From an uncultured Chloroflexota bacterium (lineage in GTDB: Bacteria > Chloroflexota > Limnocylindria > Limnocylindrales > Limnocylindraceae), in the NCBI GenBank assembly GCA_903851225.1, contig CAINNT010000183.1, forward strand, positions 1 through 26,000: 26,000 nucleotides of DNA. The letters are read 5' to 3'. This document shows, in pieces, positions 6,675 to 14,081 of the stretch; position 1 is the stretch's first letter, and every line of letters starts with the position of its first letter. Below the pieces are notes generated by a model. The model worked only from the letters and a program-made list of their open reading frames with translations, did no database searches and was not told the origin of the DNA. Position numbers and translations under genes: made by a program.

Positions 6675-7961
6675 ATGATCAGAGGGATGAAAGAGAGAGC
6701 AACGCTCCTTGGCGGTCTGTCCCCAGCGCAACCCCTCGCCGCTCGAATGCGCCCGTCAACCCTTGACGAAGTAGTGGGGCAGGCTGCGCTCATCGGCCCA
6801 GGGGCGCCACTTCGGCGTCTGTTAGAGCGCGGTGAGGCGCCATCACTGCTGCTCTGGGGGCCACCTGGGAGTGGTAAGTCGACGCTCGCCGCCGTAATCG
6901 CCGCAACAGTGAAAGCGTTCCCCACGAGTCTCTCCGCAACAAGTGACGGAGTGGCTGAGGTGCGCAAGGCAGTCGCCGCAGCGATCGAGCGACGTGAACA
7001 TGGTGAGCAGACACTGCTCTTCATCGATGAGCTGCACCGTTTCTCGCGTACGCAGCAAGATGCCCTCTTGCAACATGTGGAGGCGGGGACAATCATCCTG
7101 GTCGGAGCGACGACAGAGCCGCCCCCGCGCGTGATTTCACCGGCGCTCCTCTCGCGCATGCGCACCTTCCGTCTCGTGCCGCTCAGCAGCGAGGATCTGG
7201 AGACACTGCTTGACAGAGCGCTTGCGGACCCCCGCGGCCTCAACGGAGCAACGCAGGTCGACGCCGACGCGCGACGACAGCTGGTCGGCTACGCATCGGG
7301 CGACGCACGCCGACTCCTCACGCTCCTCGAAATGTCCGCACTCATGACGGAAGACGACAGCACCATCACGCCCCGAGAAGTGCTGCTCGCTGCGCAAGAC
7401 CGCAGCTTGCCGTACGACCAGTCTGGAGTCACCTCGGCGCTGATCAAGAGCATTCGCGGCAACGACCCCGACGCCGCGATCTGGTGGCTTGCGACCGCGC
7501 TGGAGGGCGGCGAGGATCCACGGGTCATCGCACGACGGCTGCTCGTCTCTGCGTCGGAAGATGTGGGAAATGCGGACCCGGCAGCACTGCCACTCGCGGC
7601 AGCTGCCGCCCAGGTTGTAGAGCTAGCGGGGTCACCAGAGTGCGATTGGGCCCTGGCGCAAGCGGTCACCTATCTCGCGAGTGCACCGAAGTCGCCACGT
7701 GCCGGCCAGGCGCTCGCGGCGGCGCGTGAGCAGATTGCATCGCGTGGCCAGCTACCAGTGCCGGGCCATCTGCGTGCCGCAGCGAAGACCTATCAGTCGC
7801 CCCACGGAGTTGGCGAGCCATTTGACATAAGCCAGGCGTACCTGCCGAACGAGATTGCAGCGATGCGCTTCTATGCGCCGTCGGGCAGCGGCGCAGAGGC
7901 TGAGCTGCGCGATCGAGTTGCAGCGTTGCGCGCCGCGCGCGCGAAAGGTGCGAAGCCTTAA
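6675..7961 (+). CDS. rarA: Replication-associated recombination protein A (RarA/MgsA), AAA+ ATPase
   Basis: A 428-residue AAA+ clamp-loader-like ATPase acting at stalled replication forks. The family opening PLAARMRPSTLDEVVGQ is at 20-36. Walker A GPPGSGKS is at 62-69, Walker B LLFIDELHRF at 114-123, sensor 1 GATTE at 144-148, and the arginine finger lies in SPALLSRMRTF. The C-terminal half has the tetramerisation/MgsA region, including RRLLVSASEDVGNADP and the closing YLPNEI...YAPSG...E segment. Start: ATG 6675 follows AAGGG, but ATG 6687 lies seven bases after GATGAT, the spacing seen at leaderless starts here; the two differ by four residues. The usual 'TEN P' after sensor 1 reads TEPPPR, a mild deviation. 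Its TAA stop overlaps the cbiO stop. Confidence 0.95.
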   Translation: MIRGMKERATLLGGLSPAQPLAARMRPSTLDEVVGQAALIGPGAPLRRLLERGEAPSLLLWGPPGSGKSTLAAVIAATVKAFPTSLSATSDGVAEVRKAVAAAIERREHGEQTLLFIDELHRFSRTQQDALLQHVEAGTIILVGATTEPPPRVISPALLSRMRTFRLVPLSSEDLETLLDRALADPRGLNGATQVDADARRQLVGYASGDARRLLTLLEMSALMTEDDSTITPREVLLAAQDRSLPYDQSGVTSALIKSIRGNDPDAAIWWLATALEGGEDPRVIARRLLVSASEDVGNADPAALPLAAAAAQVVELAGSPECDWALAQAVTYLASAPKSPRAGQALAAAREQIASRGQLPVPGHLRAAAKTYQSPHGVGEPFDISQAYLPNEIAAMRFYAPSGSGAEAELRDRVAALRAARAKGAKP

Positions 7962-8764
7962 GCGAGCCCGTGGGCGAGCAGCAGCTCGCGATTCGCCAAG
8001 ATCTCGTCGGTCGCTCCGTCGGCAGCAATCGCACCGCGATCGACCACGATGCTTCGCGGGAAGGCAGCGCGCGCTAGCTCGAGGTCATGGGTGCTAACGA
8101 TGAGCGTCTGCGTGAGTGACTGCAGCAGCTCGATAAGTTCCCGTCGACCGCGCGGGTCGAGTCCAGCCGAAGGCTCATCGAATACCAAGATGCTGGGATT
8201 CATGGCAAGGACGGTGGCAAGGGCGACGCGCTTGCGCTGGCCGATGGAGAGGCGCATCGGTGCGCGCTGCGCCAAGTCAAGAGCTCCAACGGCCGCGAGG
8301 GCGACCTCGACGCGATCGTGAATCGCACCTGGGGTGAGCCCCATGTGGGTGGGGCCGAACGCCACGTCATCCCACACCGTTGGACTGAAGAGCTGATCGT
8401 CTGGATCCTGGAAGACGAGCCCAACCTCGGCGCGCACACGGCCGATCGTCTCGTTTGATACCTGCATTCCTGCGACGTGAACGGTGCCGTGCGTTGGGCG
8501 ATGGATTCCGTTGAGGTGCAGCATCAGGGTGCTCTTCCCCGCGCCGTTTGGACCGAGGAGTGCAACCTTCTCACCAGCAGCGATCGCAAGATCCATGCCT
8601 CGTAGCGCCTCGGTTCCATCGGGATAGCGGAAGTGCAGGTGGGAGATCGCTATCGTGCCGTCCCCAGCAGGCATCAGTGGCGCTTCATGAGCATGGTCGT
8701 GTCCGTGGCTGTGCGGCACCGCTGCGCCCGGATGCGTGTGGAGATGTTCGTGCTGTTCTTTCAT
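7958..8764 (-). CDS. cbiO: Energy-coupling-factor metal importer ATPase, CbiO type, with His-rich N-terminus
   Basis: A 268-residue ATPase powering cobalt or nickel uptake with CbiM and CbiQ. Nine His lie within residues 5-26 (EHEHLHTH-like and HSHGHDHAH patterns), an apparent metal-binding extension that strengthens the metal assignment. Walker A GPNGAGKST is at 71-79, Q-loop Gln119, signature LSIGQ at 172-176, Walker B ILVFDE at 192-197, and the switch His lies in STHDLE. It is the third gene of cbiM-cbiQ-cbiO, nine bases after the cbiQ stop. The signature has Ile in place of the usual second Gly, a tolerated variant in metal-importer ATPases. Sequence cannot separate Ni from Co. Confidence 0.92.
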   Translation of the reverse strand: MKEQHEHLHTHPGAAVPHSHGHDHAHEAPLMPAGDGTIAISHLHFRYPDGTEALRGMDLAIAAGEKVALLGPNGAGKSTLMLHLNGIHRPTHGTVHVAGMQVSNETIGRVRAEVGLVFQDPDDQLFSPTVWDDVAFGPTHMGLTPGAIHDRVEVALAAVGALDLAQRAPMRLSIGQRKRVALATVLAMNPSILVFDEPSAGLDPRGRRELIELLQSLTQTLIVSTHDLELARAAFPRSIVVDRGAIAADGATDEILANRELLLAHGLA

Positions 8765-8773
8765 CCGCTCAGC

Positions 8774-9559
8774 CTACAGTCGTGGCAGCAGTGCGCCACT
8801 GAGAGTGATGATGAGCACCAACAAGAGCACGCCAAACACCTTGAGCGTGAGGCGCGAATCGGCGGCTGGCATGGTGCCGATCGAGAGTGAGCCGGTCGCC
8901 CCGCGCGACGCGGCCGCATCTTCAACCCGCTGCGCTCGGGAGTAGGCGCGCAGGAAGAGTGAGCCGACCAGACTTCCCGTTGTGCGCGCACGCCATGAGA
9001 TCGTGCCGCCGATTCGCTCGCGACCATCGCCAACTGGGCTGGCAGAACGTGCGGTGCGCGCGCGAAGCATGCGGCGCGCCTCGTCTCGAAGGATCTCGAG
9101 ATACCGAATGGTCAGCCCAGCGCTTGTGGCGATAACGGCAGGGAGTCGCATGCGGCGGAGGGCCGTGACGATCGACGGGGGGCTCGCGAGCGCCAAGAGG
9201 AGAACGGAGGCCTGAACGCTGATCCACGCCTTCATGAGCGCGGTCAACGCGATGCGCAGCCCTGCACCGGAGACTTGCAGGCTGAGCGGACCGATCGTGC
9301 CAGCCCAGAGCAGCTCGTCGCTCCGCAAGAACACGATTGGCACGGCGGCAACGACGAAGGGCAAGGCGACGAGCCCACGTCGAGCGAGGTGCCCTGGGCC
9401 TATGCCAAGCAGCGCACCAGCAAACGCGAGCAGCAGCCACGCCAAAATGAGCGCGAGGTAGGAGCCGGGCGGTAGCAGTGCAACGGCGGTGACGAACGCA
9501 ATCGTCGTAACCACGGCAGCACGTGCGTCACGGCCGATGCTACGTGGATCCGCGATCAT
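8774..9559 (-). CDS. cbiQ: Energy-coupling-factor metal importer transmembrane subunit, CbiQ
   Basis: A 261-residue membrane T-component joining the ATPase to the substrate-binding CbiM. Hydrophobic segments near 14-32, 34-52, 63-78, 95-125 and at the C-terminus fit the five- to six-helix family fold. The cytoplasmic coupling region RYLEILRDEARRMLRARTAR, with its Ala-Arg-Arg type motif, contacts the ATPase in this family. The ATG overlaps the cbiM stop in an ATGA tetranucleotide, indicating translational coupling. Second gene of a three-gene operon. Family assignment rests on the coupling motif, membrane pattern and context. Confidence 0.9.
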   Translation of the reverse strand: MIADPRSIGRDARAAVVTTIAFVTAVALLPPGSYLALILAWLLLAFAGALLGIGPGHLARRGLVALPFVVAAVPIVFLRSDELLWAGTIGPLSLQVSGAGLRIALTALMKAWISVQASVLLLALASPPSIVTALRRMRLPAVIATSAGLTIRYLEILRDEARRMLRARTARSASPVGDGRERIGGTISWRARTTGSLVGSLFLRAYSRAQRVEDAAASRGATGSLSIGTMPAADSRLTLKVFGVLLLVLIITLSGALLPRL

Positions 9560-10509
9560 GATTTCGCGCGACTCCGTGCAATGCGTGCAAAAGCAAGGAG
9601 TAGAACAATGACGACGATGATTCCAAGAACGCCAGCAGCGATCGTTGACGTGGTGCCATCTAGCCCTGGGATGGTGTAATCCGGAAATAGCTCAAACGGC
9701 GCAGCTACTCCCGCGTTCAAGAATCCAAGCTGCTCCGCAACAGCTTCGAGGCCATCAGGATCGGCGGAGGCAAAGAGGCTCGCAAGCGACGCAACTCCGC
9801 CAGCGATTACCAACCCCGTTGCCAAACGTCGTGCCGGAGAAGCCTGTGGCGGCGAAGCAACACCACTCAGAATATCGGGTGCGGTTTGTGCGATGAACGT
9901 GAGCGCCGCGACGGTGATCATCGCTTCGCCGATACCGATGAGTGCATGGACACCGAGCATGGCGGGTAGCCCCACTGCAACATTGGTCGTTCCGGAGAGA
10001 CCAAGTTGCAGCGTGGTGAATCCTGCCGCAGCAACAACGGCAAGCCAGGCGGCAATCCCGGCTCCAAGAATGTTGACGCCACGGCTACCGCCAAGCGCCG
10101 TGCCAATGCCGCGAGCAATAAACGATCCGCCAAGGGTGCCGATAATCCCCATGTTGAACATGTTTGCGCCGAGTGCCAAGAGGCCGCCATCCTGGAAGAG
10201 GAGCGCCTGGATACCAACGACCGTCGCCATGACGATTGTGCCTGCCCACGGGCCGAGCAGAAAGCCGGCAAGTACCCCGCCGAGCAGATGGCCGCTGGTC
10301 CCGGTGGCAACGGGGAAATTGAACATTTGCGCGGCGAAGATGAACGCACCGAGCACTCCCATCAGAATCGGTTGTGACGCGTTCAACTGCACATCGCTAC
10401 GACTTGTCTTTCGCACAGCAGCTCCGAGAAGGACTGCACTGGCGACCCACAGGAGGAGGGAAATCTGCGGCGAGAGGAACCCGTCAGGGATGTGGAGCTG
10501 CGGGTGCAT
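9556..10509 (-). CDS. cbiM: Metal-binding membrane subunit CbiM fused to a C-terminal PDGLE domain
   Basis: A 317-residue S-component giving metal specificity (Co or Ni). The N-terminus MHPQLHIPDGFLSP carries the family's HIPDGFL signature; His2 and His6 are present, and His74 lies in ATGTSGHLLGG. Membrane helices cover residues 15-32, 47-65, 75-105, 115-135, 145-165 and 185-207. After a linker, residues 225-317 contain a helix, the sequence PDGLE at 251-255, and a final helix at 288-310: this is the PDGLE (CbiN-like) domain, often a separate protein, here fused. The start is certain: AAGGAGG at 10513-10519 on the minus strand, four bases before ATG. The family's N-terminal metal site normally uses Met1-His2 directly before the IPDG loop; here four residues intervene. 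Divergent from the Fur-type regulator with a shared palindrome. Confidence 0.93.
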   Translation of the reverse strand: MHPQLHIPDGFLSPQISLLLWVASAVLLGAAVRKTSRSDVQLNASQPILMGVLGAFIFAAQMFNFPVATGTSGHLLGGVLAGFLLGPWAGTIVMATVVGIQALLFQDGGLLALGANMFNMGIIGTLGGSFIARGIGTALGGSRGVNILGAGIAAWLAVVAAAGFTTLQLGLSGTTNVAVGLPAMLGVHALIGIGEAMITVAALTFIAQTAPDILSGVASPPQASPARRLATGLVIAGGVASLASLFASADPDGLEAVAEQLGFLNAGVAAPFELFPDYTIPGLDGTTSTIAAGVLGIIVVIVLLLAFARIARSRAKS

Positions 10510-10552
10510 CGAGCCTCCTTACGCCCAGCATCTGAAGCTAGATCGTGGAGGG

Positions 10553-10558
10553 AGTCTA
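10553..10558 (-). promoter_or_regulatory. -10 box (TAGACT) of the cbiMQO operon
   Basis: On the minus strand TAGACT directly follows the palindrome at 10561-10572, so that palindrome would fill the -35/-10 spacer. A repressor bound there would block RNA polymerase. No strong -35 is visible. Confidence 0.45.
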
Positions 10559-10575
10559 TCGCAACATGTTGCAAT
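10558..10575. promoter_or_regulatory. Palindromic operator between cbiM and the Fur-type regulator gene
   Basis: GCAACATGTTGC at 10561-10572 is a perfect 12-bp palindrome; adding three flanking bases each side gives an 18-bp repeat with a single mismatched pair. It lies in the 90-bp divergent gap, next to the cbiM -10 and in the -35 region of the regulator gene. Fur-family repressors bind such A/T-flanked inverted repeats, and its GCAA/TTGC halves recall the TGCAA/TTGCA arms reported for the nickel regulator Nur. The link to this regulator is inferred from position. Confidence 0.6.
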
Positions 10576-10586
10576 AAGCCATCCCG

Positions 10587-10592
10587 TATCCT
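10587..10592 (+). promoter_or_regulatory. -10 box (TATCCT) for a leaderless Fur-type regulator transcript
   Basis: TATCCT, seven bases (GCGGGAG), then ATG at 10600. The spacing puts +1 at the initiator A and supports this ATG over an upstream in-frame one at 10492. Confidence 0.5.
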
Positions 10593-10599
10593 GCGGGAG

Positions 10600-11058
10600 A
10601 TGGCGAACGCTTCCGATCCGAAAGAGACCCTGGCCACCCGCTTGCAGGCGGCAGTGCAGGCGCGCGGCCAACGATGGACCGAGCAGCGGCAGGTAATCGC
10701 CGACGTGCTTGCCGCGTCCGATGGCCACGCGACCGGGGCAGAACTCGTGGAGCTCGTGCGAGCAGCAGATCCTTCGGCCACCCCGTCAACGGTCTACCGC
10801 ACCCTCGATCTCCTCGAGGAGCTTGGGTTTGCGACCCACCACCATGGCGTCGATGGCCGAGAGACCTATCACCTAGAGGAGGTGGTCGCGCATGGTCACG
10901 TGCACTGCCACGGCTGTGGTGCCGAGGTCGAGATCGATGCTGATGTCGCGAAGCCGATCCTCGCCGCGATCGAGCGCGCCACGGGCTATGCCGCCGACCT
11001 CGACCACCTCTCGCTTCAGGGGCGCTGCCCCTCGTGCCGAGCCGCCGCCGCACGGTAG
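10600..11058 (+). CDS. Fur family metal-responsive transcriptional repressor (Fur/Zur/Nur class)
   Basis: A 152-residue cytosolic DNA-binding protein. The winged helix occupies residues 10-85, with recognition helix TPSTVYRTLDLLEELG at 61-76. The hinge HHHGVDGRETYHLE (80-93) and HGHVHCHGCG (98-107) carry the His ligands of the regulatory metal site. Cys103, Cys106, Cys143 and Cys146 make the structural zinc site. Start choice: an ATG at 10492 would add 36 residues unlike the family and would overlap cbiM, whereas 10600 gives a normal length and sits seven bases from a -10. It is divergent from cbiMQO with a shared palindrome, so it probably represses the importer and itself when metal is plentiful. 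Which metal (Ni, Co or Zn) is not decided; the importer type favours Ni or Co. Confidence 0.92.
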   Translation: MANASDPKETLATRLQAAVQARGQRWTEQRQVIADVLAASDGHATGAELVELVRAADPSATPSTVYRTLDLLEELGFATHHHGVDGRETYHLEEVVAHGHVHCHGCGAEVEIDADVAKPILAAIERATGYAADLDHLSLQGRCPSCRAAAAR

Positions 11059-11061
11059 ACT
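11056..11061 (+). promoter_or_regulatory. -10 box (TAGACT) embedded in the preceding stop codon, upstream of the ALDH gene
   Basis: The TAG of the Fur-type gene's stop is the first half of TAGACT. Seven bases later comes an A at 11069, the predicted +1, which also begins an eight-codon ORF and a stem-loop. A -35 is not evident. Confidence 0.4.
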
Positions 11062-11068
11062 CTGCGCG

Positions 11069-11095
11069 ATGGCGCACCCCACGTGCGCCGCATAA
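11069..11095 (+). other. Possible leaderless upstream mini-ORF (8 codons) overlapping a leader stem-loop
   Basis: ATG at the predicted +1 opens MAHPTCAA then TAA. The same bases hold GGCGCA (11071-11076), a seven-base loop and TGCGCC (11084-11089), a perfect 6-bp stem just before the ribosome site of the ALDH gene. Either the peptide or the stem-loop could be the functional element. Translation is unproven. Confidence 0.28.
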
Positions 11096-11109
11096 GTGAG
11101 GACTGACCA

Positions 11110-12675
11110 ATGCCTGAGAAGCTGAAGATCACCTACGCCACCCTGAGCGACTCGAACGAGGAGATCCACATTGGCTACGAGGCCGGCCTTGCGCAGGCTC
11201 GGGCCCTCATGGGTGGTGCACACGGCAACTTCATCAACGGCAGCTGGGCTACCGCGGGTGACACGTTCGTGAAGAAGTCTCCAATCGATGGCAGCGTCGT
11301 CGGTACTTTCAGCAAGGGTGATCGCACCACCGCCAAGGCGGCGATTGCCGCGGCGAAGGCGGCGTACCCAGCCTGGTCAAAGCGACCATGGCAGGAGCGC
11401 GTCTCGCTGATTCGCGCGGCGGCTGAGCTGATCAGCGAGCGACAGTTCCTCTACTCCGCGCTCCTCTCGATTGAAGTCGGGAAGAATCGCCTCGAGGCAC
11501 TCGGTGATGTCGAGGAGACCGCGGACTTCTTCCGCATCTACGCGAGCGAGGTTGAACGCAACAAGGGATACGTGCACACCATGGGCAACCTCGGTGACGC
11601 AAAGGTAGAGACCACCACCATCCTCAAACCGTACGGAGTTTGGGCAGTGATAAGCCCCTTCAACTTCCCGTTCGCGCTCATGGGCGGACCGGTTGGCGCG
11701 GCACTTGTTGCCGGCAACTCTGTTGTGCTGAAGCCGTCGTCAGACGCACCCCTCTCGGCAGTGTTGCTCTCGCAGGCGATCAGTGACGCAGGCATTCCCG
11801 CGGGTGTCTTCAACATGGTGATGGGGCCGGGCGAAAGCGTTGGTGCCGAACTGCAAGAGAATCACGACGTTGCCGGCATCACCTTCACCGGCTCGTCGGA
11901 CGTTGGCATGCAGGTGTATCGATCATTCGCAAAGAGTTATCCGAAGCCGGTTATCGTGGAGATGGGCGGAAAGAATCCAACGATCATCTCGAAGAAGGCC
12001 GACCTCGAGAAGGCGGCCGAAGGTGTGCTCCGTTCGGCATTCGGACTCGGTGGACAGAAGTGCTCGGCGAACAGTCGCGTCTATGTCGAGGCTTCGGTGC
12101 ATGACGAGTTTGTGAAGCACCTCGTCGAGAAGACCAAGGCGCTGAAGGTTGGAGACCCAACGGTGCGCGGCATCTTCCTTGGGCCGGTCATCAACCAGCG
12201 TTCTGTCGACACCTTCTTGAAGGCGTGCGACGAGGCGAAGCGTGACGGCACGATTGCTGTTGGCGGTGGGCAACTGACCGACGGCGACCTGGCCAAGGGC
12301 TTCTATGTCGCGCCGACCGTCGTGACCGGCCTCCCGGCAACCCATCGACTTTTCAAAGACGAGCTCTTCACGCCGTTCGTCGTGGTGGCGAAGGTTGCCT
12401 CGTTCGAAGAGGGAATCGCTCTCGCAAACGAAAGCGAGTACGCCCTCACTGCAGGGTGCTACACCGAGGACGAGGCCGAGATCAAGACGTTCCTCGATAC
12501 CATCGATGGCGGCGTGATCTACGTGAATCGCCGCGCCGGCGCGACGACGGGCGCGTGGCCAATGGTTCAGCCGTTCGGGGGCTGGAAGAAGTCCGGCACG
12601 ACGGGCAAGTCGGGCGGCGGCCTCTACTACGTTCAACAGTATCTGCGCGAGCAGAGTCAGACGATCGTCCGCTGA
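11110..12675 (+). CDS. Aldehyde dehydrogenase, L-glutamate gamma-semialdehyde (P5C) dehydrogenase-like
   Basis: A 521-residue NAD(P)-dependent aldehyde dehydrogenase. The first part of the fold, KSPIDGSVVGTFSKGD and ISPFNFPFALMGGPVGAALVAGNSVVLKPS, binds the cofactor, with Asn185 in the active site. General base Glu284 lies in VEMGGKNP and catalytic Cys318 in GGQKCSANSRVYV. The GQKCSAxSR context and about 520-residue length match proline/arginine-pathway P5C dehydrogenases better than succinate-semialdehyde dehydrogenases (typically GQxCxxxNR). The late PFGGWKKSGTTGKSGG motif also fits. A ribosome site, GAGGA, lies eight bases before ATG. It is followed after about 55 bp by an aminotransferase that could supply its semialdehyde substrate. 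ALDH fold is certain; substrate is moderately supported. Confidence 0.88.
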   Translation: MPEKLKITYATLSDSNEEIHIGYEAGLAQARALMGGAHGNFINGSWATAGDTFVKKSPIDGSVVGTFSKGDRTTAKAAIAAAKAAYPAWSKRPWQERVSLIRAAAELISERQFLYSALLSIEVGKNRLEALGDVEETADFFRIYASEVERNKGYVHTMGNLGDAKVETTTILKPYGVWAVISPFNFPFALMGGPVGAALVAGNSVVLKPSSDAPLSAVLLSQAISDAGIPAGVFNMVMGPGESVGAELQENHDVAGITFTGSSDVGMQVYRSFAKSYPKPVIVEMGGKNPTIISKKADLEKAAEGVLRSAFGLGGQKCSANSRVYVEASVHDEFVKHLVEKTKALKVGDPTVRGIFLGPVINQRSVDTFLKACDEAKRDGTIAVGGGQLTDGDLAKGFYVAPTVVTGLPATHRLFKDELFTPFVVVAKVASFEEGIALANESEYALTAGCYTEDEAEIKTFLDTIDGGVIYVNRRAGATTGAWPMVQPFGGWKKSGTTGKSGGGLYYVQQYLREQSQTIVR

Positions 12676-12699
12676 ACGGGGGCACCCCTCGTATACACT
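12672..12699 (+). promoter_or_regulatory. Possible internal promoter upstream of the first aminotransferase
   Basis: CTGAAC at 12672-12677, 16 bp spacer and TACACT at 12694-12699, within and just after the ALDH stop. GGGG-GCA-CCCC at 12678-12688 is a short inverted repeat in the spacer. It would give a leader of about 25 nt with a good ribosome site (AGGAGGGG) before ATG 12731. Confidence 0.35.
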
Positions 12700-12730
12700 C
12701 CGCATACAAAGCATCCACAGGAGGGGCACC

Positions 12731-14029
12731 ATGACGATCGCTGAGAAGCCTGCGACCTGGCCTGCCACGCTGCCGCACCTTGTGACGAAGGTGCCAGGCC
12801 CGAAGGCGCTCGCTCAGGTAGCCGCCGACCAGGCGGTGGTGTCCGGAAGCCTGCCACGCGCCTATCCGTTTGCTCCGGTCCGCGGTTTCGGGATGGGCGT
12901 AGAGGATCAAGACGGGAACGTCTTCCTCGACTTCTGCGCGGGGATTGCCGTGAACTCCACCGGTCACTGCCACCCACGCGTCGTCGACGCGATCGTGGAG
13001 CAGGCGCAGCGCCTCTTGCACTACAGCGCCTCCGACTTCTATGAGCAGCGCTACCAGGAGCTAGCATCGGCACTCGCCGCATCTGCGCCATGGAAAGGAC
13101 CATCGAAGGTCCTGCTTCAAAATTCGGGTACCGAAGCGGTAGAGGCCTCCATCAAGTTGGCGCGCTACATGAGCGGTCGCCAGTGGATCGTCGGATTCGT
13201 CGGTGGCTTCCACGGCCGCACGCTCGGTTCGCTCACCCTAACGAACTCGAAGGCGAAGTATCACGCCCACTTCGGACCCCTCGCCCCTGGCTTCTTGCAC
13301 GTGCCGTTCGGCAGCGAGGGCCTCGACGAACTGGAGCAGCGCATCATCGCGCGAACCATTCCGGGTGACGAGATCGCCGCCTTTGTGGTGGAGCCGGTGC
13401 AGGGCGAGGGCGGCTATGTCGTTCCAGACAAAGACTTCTTCCCGCGACTGAAGGCGATTGCCGACAAGTACTGCATCGCGATCGTCGTCGACGAGGTGCA
13501 GTCGGGTGCGGGTCGTACCGGCAAGATGTGGGCAATCGAGAACTTCGGCATTGAGCCCGACATCGTCGCTGCGGCGAAGGGGCTCGGCTCCGGGATGCCG
13601 ATCGGCGCGGTGATCGCAAAGGAGCATTGGATGCGCTGGAAGCCCGGCTCGCACGGCTCGACGTTCGGCGGCAATCCCGTAGCCGCTGCGGCGGCGATCG
13701 CCACGTTGGAAGTGATCCACGACGAGAACCTGATGCAGAACGCTATCGATCGCGGCGCACAGGCGCTGACAGGACTTCGTGCCGGCCTGAAGGGGAACAA
13801 GCACGTCACCGACATTCGCGGCATTGGCCTGATGATCGGCGTTGACTTCACCGATGGTGACATCGCTGGCGAGGTGGAGGTCGAGGCGTTTGAACGGGGC
13901 CTTTTGGTGCTGACCTGCGGTGACCGCGGCGTGCGCATGAGCCCGCCACTTGTGGTGAACGAGGCCGAGATGGAGACCGCCATTCGCATCTTCTGCGAGG
14001 CCGCAGCGGCAGTCGCCGCGCGGCACTGA
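12731..14029 (+). CDS. Class III PLP aminotransferase, ornithine/4-aminobutyrate type
   Basis: A 432-residue fold-type I PLP enzyme that moves an omega-amino group to 2-oxoglutarate or pyruvate. The N-terminal VTKVPGPKALAQV...YPFAPVRGFGMGVEDQDGNVFLDFCAGIAVNSTGH resembles archaeal and GabT-like enzymes. NSGTEAVE (131-138) binds the PLP phosphate, GGFHGRT is at 158-164, and EPVQGEGGY at 221-229. Asp254 in VVDEVQSGAGRTG contacts the pyridine nitrogen, and Lys283 in AAAKGLGSG forms the Schiff base. Adjacent to a P5C-dehydrogenase-like ALDH, an ornithine delta-aminotransferase (ornithine to P5C to glutamate) is attractive; a GABA aminotransferase remains an equal alternative, and related enzymes act as amino-acid racemases. 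Ribosome site is AGGAGGGG, with a five-base spacer. Confidence 0.88.
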   Translation: MTIAEKPATWPATLPHLVTKVPGPKALAQVAADQAVVSGSLPRAYPFAPVRGFGMGVEDQDGNVFLDFCAGIAVNSTGHCHPRVVDAIVEQAQRLLHYSASDFYEQRYQELASALAASAPWKGPSKVLLQNSGTEAVEASIKLARYMSGRQWIVGFVGGFHGRTLGSLTLTNSKAKYHAHFGPLAPGFLHVPFGSEGLDELEQRIIARTIPGDEIAAFVVEPVQGEGGYVVPDKDFFPRLKAIADKYCIAIVVDEVQSGAGRTGKMWAIENFGIEPDIVAAAKGLGSGMPIGAVIAKEHWMRWKPGSHGSTFGGNPVAAAAAIATLEVIHDENLMQNAIDRGAQALTGLRAGLKGNKHVTDIRGIGLMIGVDFTDGDIAGEVEVEAFERGLLVLTCGDRGVRMSPPLVVNEAEMETAIRIFCEAAAAVAARH

Positions 14030-14039
14030 GCAGGCGCCC

Positions 14040-14081
14040 ATGCGCGGGCCGCACTCCGCTTGCGCAGGAGTGACTGAATGA
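14040..14081 (+). other. Possible upstream mini-ORF (13 codons) coupled to the CoA-transferase A gene
   Basis: ATG at 14040 opens MRGPHSACAGVTE; its TGA overlaps the ATG of the next gene (ATGA). TGCGC (14041-14045) can pair with GCGCA (14062-14066), just before the AGGAG ribosome site. It shares the ATGCGC...GCTTGCGCA layout with the mini-ORF before the iron-transporter gene at 23920. No -10 is visible here, so it would lie inside an operon mRNA. Confidence 0.25.

Noticed and set aside
10492..10599. A longer Fur-type protein starting at 10492
   Set aside because: The added 36 residues overlap cbiM and its operator and do not look like a Fur N-terminus; the ATG at 10600 has a -10 at leaderless spacing.
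10510..10599. Cobalamin riboswitch or other large leader RNA upstream of cbiM
   Set aside because: The gap is only 90 bp and has no B12-box-like segment; a cobalamin riboswitch would need about 200 nt.
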